11,879 nucleotides of DNA from Entamoeba histolytica HM-1:IMSS (taxonomy: Eukaryota; Evosea; Mastigamoebida; Endamoebidae): contig NW_001914982.1 in NCBI RefSeq assembly GCF_000208925.1, positions 1 through 11,879 on the forward strand, given 5' to 3'. The translations under genes and the position numbers were made by a program. This document shows, piece after piece, positions 1 to 7,175 of the stretch; within the stretch, counting starts at the first letter, position 1, and every line of letters starts with the position of its first letter. Under the pieces are notes generated by a model. It saw nothing but the letters and a program-made list of their open reading frames with translations, searched no databases and had not been told where the DNA came from.

Positions 1-1010
1 AATAACATTTATTCTTTCATTTAAATTCATTTCATAAATCATTCCAACTAATTTGATATTTATTGAACTAATAGTTTCGACATATTTTTTCTTGAATAAT
101 CGTTGTATTTCATTTGAGATGGTATTTATATTTAATTCATTTATTGATTTGAATAGCTCAATAAGAAGTTCTATACAAGAAAGAACATATGAACCAGACT
201 TACAATTTAGTGGAATTTCATGCAGAATTTCTGAAATGATACATTTCATTTGTTCTTTGTAAATATTACAAACGATTTGACTTGGAGAAGGATGAGAATA
301 TGATGGAAGTAAGAAACACAAACAATTTGTTTGATGTGATTTTGTAGAGAAGAAATGTACAAGATCGTTGTTTATATGTTTTTGTTTATTTAAGACAGAC
401 TCTTTGAGAATTGTCTCATTTTCTTTTTCAGTAATTGTTTGAATATCTGGTGAAATACAAATGACTCTTTTCCCTTCTTTTCTTATTCCTTGTAATTCTA
501 ATAAACAAGAAAGATAATCAAATGATGATATATCCTCTAATATACCTGCATTTATTTCATTGTTGTTATAAATAATTCTTATAGAAGATAATTGGAGAAT
601 AGAAAGAATTTCAACAATATTATTCGGTGTTGTACTTGAAGTTAGTTTATGTTTTTCAATTTCAATAAAGAATAATTCATCATTTAAAATTTGTTGAAAT
701 TCTTGTTCTTCTAAATTGTTTCTTTTTACAATATCACTTACAAGAATTGGTCCAATAACATTACAATTATTTGATTCTGATGTGGAAATCTTATTTGAAG
801 ATTTCAATGATTCTTGTGCATTGAGGTAATCATTTGATGAAATACCATTAATGATTTGATGTATGTTAGTATTTTCATCGATATATTGATCACCACAAAT
901 ACAAATAAAATGGGGTTTTGTGCATTTGGAGATAATATTTCTAAACTGGTCAGACAATCCTTTAGAAATATCATTAATATCTTTAAATAAAGAAATATTT
1001 TGAGAGTGCA
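1..1010 (-). CDS. GBP/atlastin-like large GTPase with degenerate nucleotide site (3' end off window)
   Basis: The frame is open from the ATG at 1010 to the left edge, 336 codons without a stop, so the protein continues outside the window. A TGA lies in frame a few codons upstream of this ATG, which fixes the start. The order of segments fits a GBP-type GTPase domain. A beta strand (FICICG, residues 35-40) sits where the P-loop should be. Residues 113-148 resemble the DTEG strand followed by the 'LSS..(I/V)YN' helix-strand, here LSSIRIIYNNNEIN. RVICISPDIQ (182-191) sits where GBPs have the 'RD' guanine motif. A helical segment after residue 215 resembles the end of the GTPase domain (FF..K....CLCFLLP, then GSYVLSCIELLIELFKSIN). 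No GxxxxGK[ST], no DxxG and no RD are visible, so GTP binding is doubtful. The reading frame is certain; the family is inferred from pattern and remains open. A profile search would decide it. Confidence 0.8.
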
Positions 1011-1020
1011 TATTGATGAA

Positions 1021-1029
1021 TGAATTTAC
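1021..1029 (-). promoter_or_regulatory. Initiator-like element of the GBP-like gene
   Basis: On the minus strand this reads GTAAATTCA, close to the Entamoeba initiator consensus AAAAATTCA. It ends about 10 bases before the ATG at 1010, which fits the very short 5' leaders of Entamoeba genes. An A/T-rich TTTTTAAAC stretch about 60 bases further upstream could serve as TATA element, but it does not match the consensus well. Confidence 0.35.
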
Positions 1030-1319
1030 AGATCAATTAAACGTATATATATCTTTGAATTATATAACTGAAAAAGTCATTGTTTAAAAATAACCATCAA
1101 TAAATCTTTCAATGAAGTAACAATAAAAACAACTAAAATCATTACACTAATATCTATTATAATTATTTTCTTCTTTCAAACTACACTCAAAAAAAAAAGA
1201 ATTAAAATACTGTTTGTTTACGGAATTTGTTCTTTTGTATGTCAGTTTTTTATTATTTCAGCATCATTTTTTATTTTGGAGTAAAATTAAAAATATTTGC
1301 TTTTATAAAAGTCATGACT

Positions 1320-1343
1320 CAACATCATTCTATTGTATTTAAA
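1320..1343 (+). promoter_or_regulatory. Orphan Entamoeba-type promoter block
   Basis: An AACATCATT word (from 1321) is followed closely by an exact GTATTTAAA (1335-1343), the same pair of words that precedes each AIG1 gene in this window. The first ATG downstream (1369) opens a frame of only 15 codons, so no gene follows. It may be the remains of a lost gene's promoter, may drive a non-coding transcript, or may be chance in A+T-rich DNA. Confidence 0.3.
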
Positions 1344-1870
1344 TATTTAACTTCCACTTTTTGATTTTAATGTCGTCTGTATTGATGTTTTATTATGACA
1401 AAGTTTTGTTTATTTAGCTGTAATTTTATTGCTTTTAAATACTTCACAAACTAAATAACTCTTTTCATATCAAAACAACTCAAAATGTTTAAAAATAATT
1501 AATTAAGCTGTTGTTTTGCTATTAGTTTATTCTATATCTTTCCATTTCTTCATTCATCACACATAATTTATAATAATTTTTATATTGTTCAAATATTTTT
1601 GTACTTGTTCAATTATATTTTTCATAGAATCGAGTATAACACATTCTTTCTTTGTATTGATAAGTTTGTGATAATTATCAACGTTACTCTACAGACAGTT
1701 CGTTGTTGTTTGGTCATATACCCTGTTTCATTCATTCTTTATTAAAAGAAAATAATTTCGAATATTATTCTCTTTCTCCTTAAACACTATATTCTAATTT
1801 TTTATTTCTAATCACATAATGTCGTACAATTAGTTTAATATAACTTTTCTCACCAGTTAATACCATTACA

Positions 1871-2080
1871 ATGTATCAAAGTACATTTAAGAATATTCCT
1901 TTTAATAAAAATGACATTCCTTTATATATTCTCAACACTCCATTCACTCCATCATCTGAGCATAAAAAGATGTTGTTAATGAATATTCATTCCAACTACA
2001 ATAAAACTAGTTATTTAAAACCATACTGTCTAATAACAAAAGAAAGGGTACAAAAATTAGCAAAGAAAAAATGCATCTAA
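1871..2080 (+). CDS. Small hypothetical protein, 69 codons, doubtful
   Basis: This short frame runs from ATG 1871 to a TAA at 2078-2080. I do not recognise the product. It is mixed in composition (Pro, Asn, Lys, Tyr, with a basic C-terminus ending VQKLAKKKCI), has no signal peptide or membrane segment, and is not low complexity, which is the main point in favour of coding. The stop is followed at once by TAATTT, the type of polyadenylation word Entamoeba uses close to stop codons. Against it, no GTATTTAAA lies close upstream and the length is within reach of chance. It could also be a terminal exon or a gene fragment. Confidence 0.3.
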   Translation: MYQSTFKNIPFNKNDIPLYILNTPFTPSSEHKKMLLMNIHSNYNKTSYLKPYCLITKERVQKLAKKKCI

Positions 2081-2102
2081 ATAATTTACAAAAAAGAAAA
2101 AA

Positions 2103-2122
2103 GATGCAAAAAAATTTGCATC
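2103..2122. repeat. Perfect hairpin, 8-bp stem with 4-base loop
   Basis: GATGCAAA and TTTGCATC flank AAAA, forming a perfect stem just after the small 69-codon frame. The stem carries GC pairs, which are scarce in this region. It may be a transcript-end structure or chance; nothing else supports a role. Confidence 0.5.
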
Positions 2123-2884
2123 CATAGAATTTTCCATTTATTATATTTTGCTCCTAAAAAAAATAAAAAAATAAAAAGTATGATAAATACAGAATATATA
2201 AATATTTATGTTTATATTTTATTATCAATTGTATTCATTTTGTATGAAATATTAATGAAATAGATTATTTGATGAATTATAATTATTTGTATTCTTTTTT
2301 ATTCTTTTATTTATATGTTATTTATTTATCTATCGTATTTTTATATATTTATTTCTCTGTTTATATTATTTATATCATTGTATTCTTCTTATTATCTATA
2401 TATTATTATATTCTTCTTATTTTATGTTTTTCTTTTTATATTATTTAGATTTTCTTATTGTTATTCTTTTCTATTTAGATGTATTTGTTTATTCATCTTA
2501 TTCATCTTTTATATTATTATCATTTATATCTATTTTCATTTTATATTTATTCTCTTTTGATTTATATTGTTTATATCTTTTATACTTTGATTTTATTATT
2601 ATATCATTGATTATCATTTCTCGTTTTATTTATCATTTATTCTTATTATTCTTTTGTTTTATATTCTATATCATATATTCATATCATTTTCATTTATATT
2701 TTATCACTTATTATATATTATAATAACATAACACATATGATTGATTATATAATAAACATCATAATGAAATTACACATATAAATAATAAACATAAAAAAGA
2801 GTAAAATATTTTTCATCAATAAAATATTGTTAATTATTTTACACAATTAAATTAGACACTTTTTATTGATTATTTCTATTTTTT
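2123..2884. other. T-rich low-complexity tract, probably decayed
   Basis: The plus strand is strongly T-rich with very few G, especially at 2290-2720, where it is built of TTTAT, TTCTT and TTATAT words. Open frames here encode only Phe/Ile/Leu/Tyr runs and are composition artefacts. On the minus strand the tract continues the A-rich sense strand of the LINE relic that starts upstream, so it may be eroded LINE ORF2 or 3' sequence. No reverse transcriptase or endonuclease motif can be read in it. Confidence 0.45.
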
Positions 2885-4606
2885 CAATAAAATATACAAA
2901 TTACTTCTTTTATTACCTCTTTGTGATTTATTACTTTTTATATTCTTTCTTCTTCTACTTTCTTTTTATTCTTTTATATATTTTTATTCTTTTTATATTA
3001 TTTGTTTTTTCGTTGACTATGTTGTATTAATAATTTTCTTATTTGTTTGTCTATCTTCTCCAATTCTCATAGTTTCCATGGTACAATACAAAATCCATAT
3101 CTTAATTTGGAGATTATATCATTATTAATCATTCTTATTGTATTGAGGCTGCTGTATTTCATAGTATTTAATGATGATAAAATAGAAGATACATCATTTA
3201 ATATTCTTGTACAATATTTATTGATATTTACTTTATCTCCTATTTCAATACCAAGATATTTATAATGATTATCATCAATTACTCTTGGTAATTCAGCTAA
3301 TTCTCCATTTATTTGACTATTAATATTAGTCATTATCCCACTCTTTTCTACATTAATTTTTAATCTTATTGCATTAAATATTTCTTTAGTTAATTTGTGT
3401 GCTTTTTCCATTTCATTGAGGCTATTAGTCATTATCTTTAAATCGTCCATATACAATATGTGGTTTAACTGGACTTGTTTTTCTTCTCCATTCATTTTAA
3501 TATTTAATTTGTTAATTTGTTTATCTAATTGTTTAGATAATATATCAATAGATAATACAAATAAAAGTGGAGATAGGCTGTCACCTTGTATTATTCCTCT
3601 TTCTACATTAATAATACTATCACTTTCTTGATTATAATATAAATTAAGATATGTATTATTTAATATATAATATACTATTAATTACTACTAGTGTGATATT
3701 AAAATATATTAAGCATTGTTTAATCCATTGGTGGTTAATACTATCATATGCTTTGGATATGTCATAATCTGTTTCTATCCACTTCAATTTATTCTTTATT
3801 AATAATTGAATGATTATAGTGTTGTATAATAATCCTTCTTTTGATGATATGTATATTTCTTACATCCAATTTGATTTAATGATAGCTGTTTTTCAATTTG
3901 ATTTTGAATCAATTGATTTTCTATTTTCATCTTTAATATTGATGTATATACTTTTAACAGACAATTTAAGCACGTTATTGGTCTGTAATTCTGTGGGTCT
4001 AATTTATCTCCTTTCTTATATATTAATATTGTTCTTCCTTGAATAAAATGAATAGGTATTTCATTATGATTGTTTAACCATTCATTAAATAATTTTAATA
4101 AATATTTCTTTGGTTGTTCTAAATATTTAATCAAAAATCATTGTATTTTGTCAACTCCCGGTGCCTTCCAGTTAGCAGTAAATTTAATATCACAATCTAG
4201 TTCATTTGGAGTGATTATAGACATTCTATCATTAATTCTATTTTCAATTAATATTTCATATAAATTAATATTCAGGAAATCTATATTAGTATTAGTTTCA
4301 TAGATTCATTTCCAGAAATTAATAGTGGAGATATTATCTGGATATTCATCTTCTTTAGACTTATTTAGGTGTTGTCTTTTTCCATATTTCATCATTTTAT
4401 AATTCAATCTTATTCTTTTCCAATTATTCTTTCTTATTTCTATTTCTATTCTTTTCATCTTTCGGAGGTATTTATAATAGTTTATTTGTTCATTTGTTTT
4501 TATTTTAATATGATATATATCATATTTATTAATATGTATTATTCTTTTTAATTTCATATATTGTTTATTATGGAGTAAATCATTAATGAATAATTGAAAA
4601 TATGAA
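2885..4606 (-). pseudogene. Non-LTR retrotransposon (EhLINE-type) ORF2, reverse transcriptase relic
   Basis: Read on the minus strand, this is the N-terminal and RT part of a LINE ORF2, which would copy the element's RNA at a nicked target site. It opens with a basic region (4606 to 4310), then KAPGVDK (about 4165-4145) and a strand/palm block with GRTILIYKKGDKLDPQNYRP. Motif A is DISKAYDS (3763-3740), motif B QGDSLSP (3588-3568), and motif C YMDD (3453-3442). Motif D-like RLKINVEKSGIM and motif E-like YKYLGIE follow. Breaks: in-frame TGA at 4308-4306, 4140-4138 and 3066-3064, and frameshifts near 3820 and 3670. After the thumb (LRYGFCIVPWKL) a short readable stretch (ELEKIDKQIRKLLIQHSQR) precedes rapid decay. 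The C-terminal endonuclease (CCHC plus PDxD type) is not visible. Three of its pieces are open frames but none can give a working enzyme. The RT identity is very sure; assignment to the EhLINE group rests on host and sequence style. Confidence 0.92.
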
Positions 4607-4672
4607 AGAAGAGAAAAATCATTTAAAAAAGAAAAGAAAAAAGAAAAAAAAAAGAACTTAAAAGACATAAAC

Positions 4673-5965
4673 ATGGAAGAAAATGAAATATGGATGAATC
4701 AAATAATTAAACAAGTGAATAAAATGAGTATTATTCCACATTATACGATTAATAAAATTCCTATAGACAAGAATGTCATCTATCTTATATATGAAGAAAA
4801 TGAAATAACGATGGAAATAATAGAAAGAATAGGAGTAAAAGAATTTGAGATAATAAAATATGACAATCAAGGAGTTAATTATATAGTTGAAATTAAAGAT
4901 GAAAAGATGTTTAATGAGTTTAAAAGAAAAATGGTAAAAAAACAAGAAAGAGAAGAAGATAATAAAGATATATATAATATCATTGAAATGATTAATAAAA
5001 AAGAAATAATTAATAAAATGATAATTCATATTTCAAGTAGTATTAATAAAGAAAGAAAAGAATATAATCAAAAAGAAATAATACAAGAATTTATATATTC
5101 AACAAATGATTATTGTATAGTCAATTTAAAAAGAAATAATGAAAATATAATTAATGATTTAATGAAAATACGAATGAATGACATGTTTTCAAAATATTTA
5201 CCAACAAAACCTTTTAGTTGTATTATATTTAAAAAATCTTCACTTTATCAAATCATTCCTTTTTCAAATAAACTTAATGGTTATATTATCACTATTCCTC
5301 AAAATTATTTTTATAATCAAAATTGTTGGGAATTTTATGAACGTCCTCCTTTTTATTTAACAACACCTGCTACTATTTTATTATCTTCTAATTATCTTAT
5401 AGGAAATAATTTATTTATTAGTAAATGTGAATGTCCTATAATTAATATTAATCATTTCTTTGCTTTTAAAGAAAGACGTTTATCTTATAACTCTGATATT
5501 TTATGGGCAATTAATACTATTGAAAAACAATTGATTGCTAAACATATTGCTTCGAAATTTTCTCCTCTTTCTTTCTCTATTTTATCTCAACGTCTTTTTA
5601 TTCAAACTGATATGAAACTCCCTCGAACTCTTAAAATTTCTGACCTTCTCACTTTATCATCTTCTAGAATTGCTATTCTTGAACCTTGGATTGATAATCT
5701 TTCCTCTTGTGTTAATACCATTGATTTTGTTGCTCTTCAACATTGGTCTTATTTCTATACTTCAAAACGTCTTTTATTTACTTCATTGCTTTCTTCTCAT
5801 TCTTTTTCTCTTAATCCTGACTCTCCTTCTTTTGCTACAAACGTTCATCTAGCTCATGAAAGTCTTTCCAAATTTTTCTTTGCAAACGATGGTTCTTATC
5901 CTGAGCTTCAATCCCATCTTGTTTCTCATCACTGCAATTCTTTATGTTCTTCTTTCCCTCTTTAA
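4673..5965 (+). CDS. Uncharacterised 430-residue protein; possible LINE ORF1-like
   Basis: An uninterrupted frame runs from ATG 4673 to TAA 5965. The frame is also open upstream to 4598 (Lys/Glu-rich, no Met), so it may be the 5'-trimmed part of a longer protein. Residues 1-165 are Ile/Lys/Glu/Asn-rich. Residues about 35-85 show a strand-helix-strand-helix pattern (VIYLIYEEN, MEIIERIGV, FEIIKYDN, IVEIKDEK) that could be an RRM-like fold. Residues from about 185 are Ser/Leu/Phe-rich, with PPFYLTTPATILLSSNYLIG and a CEC pair. No catalytic motif, signal peptide or clear membrane helix was recognised. The sense strand shifts from purine-rich in the first half to pyrimidine-rich in the second. It lies head-to-head with the LINE ORF2 relic. 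LINE ORF1 proteins of Entamoeba are of similar size and carry an RRM-like domain, so this could be an inverted ORF1. Its intactness beside a broken ORF2 argues for an independent gene. Coding status is fairly sure, function unknown. Confidence 0.75.
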   Translation: MEENEIWMNQIIKQVNKMSIIPHYTINKIPIDKNVIYLIYEENEITMEIIERIGVKEFEIIKYDNQGVNYIVEIKDEKMFNEFKRKMVKKQEREEDNKDIYNIIEMINKKEIINKMIIHISSSINKERKEYNQKEIIQEFIYSTNDYCIVNLKRNNENIINDLMKIRMNDMFSKYLPTKPFSCIIFKKSSLYQIIPFSNKLNGYIITIPQNYFYNQNCWEFYERPPFYLTTPATILLSSNYLIGNNLFISKCECPIININHFFAFKERRLSYNSDILWAINTIEKQLIAKHIASKFSPLSFSILSQRLFIQTDMKLPRTLKISDLLTLSSSRIAILEPWIDNLSSCVNTIDFVALQHWSYFYTSKRLLFTSLLSSHSFSLNPDSPSFATNVHLAHESLSKFFFANDGSYPELQSHLVSHHCNSLCSSFPL

Positions 5966-5977
5966 TTCTATTAACTC

Positions 5978-6005
5978 TTAATTATTTCTTTTAATTATTT
6001 CTTTT
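5978..6005 (+). terminator. Putative polyadenylation region of the 430-codon gene
   Basis: A 13-base unit, TTAATTATTTCTT, occurs twice in tandem starting 13 bases after the stop codon. Each copy joins a TAATT-type polyadenylation word to a pyrimidine stretch, the usual arrangement at Entamoeba 3' ends. It supports the upstream frame being, or having been, an expressed gene. Confidence 0.4.
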
Positions 6006-7105
6006 ATTCATTTGAAAGAATATTTAGTGTAGAAATAAACTATTGTTAAGTTTCAATTATCATGTGTTGAAGAAATTAAATAACCATTTGTTGTTATGAA
6101 GAAAATCATTTTGTGAATTATGTATTTTTTATTGTTAATTGATTGAAATTACAGTCATTCTTTTATTTATTTCTATATATCATTCATTTCATTTATTATT
6201 CTTTGTTATTTGTAGTTTATTCTCTTTTCATTTCATTTAATTTTACAAGAATAGTTAAATACCAAACAATACGTTTTATTGCATTATTTATTATCATGAA
6301 TGTTACATAATTTAATTCTATCATTAAATAGTTTACTTTCAATGAATTATAACAAATGAATAACGAGAAACTGAATTATATCTAATAAATAGTTTTTATT
6401 CAAAGAAGAAAATTAAATTTCTATTTCATCTATTCTTATTTCATAGTAACGTTATTTCAATTTGTTTTAAAATAAACAAGATTAATTTAACCAAATGAAA
6501 TAAGGTTGCTCATGTGTTGATATTAGATGAATTAATGAATGAAGAATTAAACAAACAACAAATAAATACAATATTTATTATTTAAATGTTTGTCTTTCAT
6601 AATTACAATTTATCATTTGGTTAAATAAACTATAAAAGAGACGACATTACAATATTTAATTCATTTTACTTGTTTATAACAATTTAATTTATCATAACAA
6701 ATATAACAATAACAATTAATTTAAAGTCATTTGAAATAATTTTATGAATAAAGAAATGGGGTAAGAGGAAATTGGAGAGAATGTTATTTTCAAAGAGAAG
6801 GAAAAGTAATTTTAATGAAATAAATGTGTTATTTTAATCAACAAACAAAAATAAAATTAAATAAAGATGAATTAATGTCACTAAATTATTTTTTACATTT
6901 TTATTTGTTAATAATCATAAACAATATTTGAAGTTTTTTTATCGAAAATTAATTTTTATTTACAATATATTTTTACATAAGGAAATAAATCAAACAAAAG
7001 TCAATAGAATGATGTTTTGTATTTCAACAAAACCAAACTTACAACTTATATTATATTTATATCGCAACATATAATAAATTGTAAGTAGTTTTATCAAAAT
7101 TTAAA
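6006..7105. other. A+T-rich intergenic region before the AIG1 array
   Basis: No open frame with coding character, RNA gene or transposon was recognised on either strand. The only structure noted is a 14-bp inverted repeat near 6485-6626. The last 100 bases share short words (such as TTGTATTTCAA at 7018-7028) with the upstream region of the third AIG1 gene, so the duplicated AIG1 unit probably includes some of this sequence. Confidence 0.5.
6485..6626. repeat. Inverted repeat, 14-bp perfect arms
   Basis: ATTTAACCAAATGA at 6485-6498 is the exact reverse complement of TCATTTGGTTAAAT at 6613-6626, with weaker pairing beyond one mismatch. The spacer is about 114 bases and holds no gene. It could be the remnant ends of a small element or a chance match. 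Confidence 0.35.
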
Positions 7106-7175
7106 ACAAACATCATTTGATTTATTGTCTGAAATAGAGTATTTAAATAAATCGTTGGAAACTACAAAATAAACA
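7106..7175 (+). promoter_or_regulatory. Promoter and leader of AIG1 copy 1
   Basis: An exact GTATTTAAA, the Entamoeba TATA-like element, lies at 7139-7147, and the ATG is 37 bases after its first base. An AAACATCATTTGA word lies at 7108-7120. The stretch from GTATTTAAA through the start codon is identical to that of copy 2. The leader must be very short, about 10 to 30 bases, which is normal for this genus. Confidence 0.65.

Larger units (their letters stand above)
1011..1870. other. A+T-rich intergenic spacer
   Basis: No convincing gene was found. It contains the upstream region of the minus-strand GBP-like gene and an orphan promoter-like block near 1321-1343. On the minus strand, two short open stretches look faintly coding: about 1853 to 1770, beginning MVLTGEKSYIK, and about 1700 to 1560, including ECVILDSMKNIIEQVQKYL. 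They lie in different frames and are separated by stops, so they are at best a gene relic. Confidence 0.5.

Noticed and set aside
53..262. A 69-codon plus-strand frame at the left edge.
   Set aside because: It is opposite the continuous minus-strand GBP-like frame, which is far longer.
1212..1261. A GTTTGT...CAG stretch resembling an Entamoeba intron.
   Set aside because: The flanking sequence has stops in all useful frames, so there are no exons to join.
2315..2723. Overlapping 81- and 99-codon plus-strand frames rich in Phe, Ile and Leu, resembling membrane proteins.
   Set aside because: They come from a T-rich low-complexity tract; the hydrophobicity is forced by base composition and no promoter or 3' signal supports them.
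4306..4674. A 122-codon minus-strand frame with an ATG, as a separate gene.
   Set aside because: It continues in the same frame past its TGA into the RT relic, and its first 25 residues are only the complement of the purine-rich leader of the opposite gene.
4658..5029. A 123-codon minus-strand frame of Phe/Ile/Tyr opposite the 430-codon gene.
   Set aside because: It is the antisense shadow of an A-rich coding strand.
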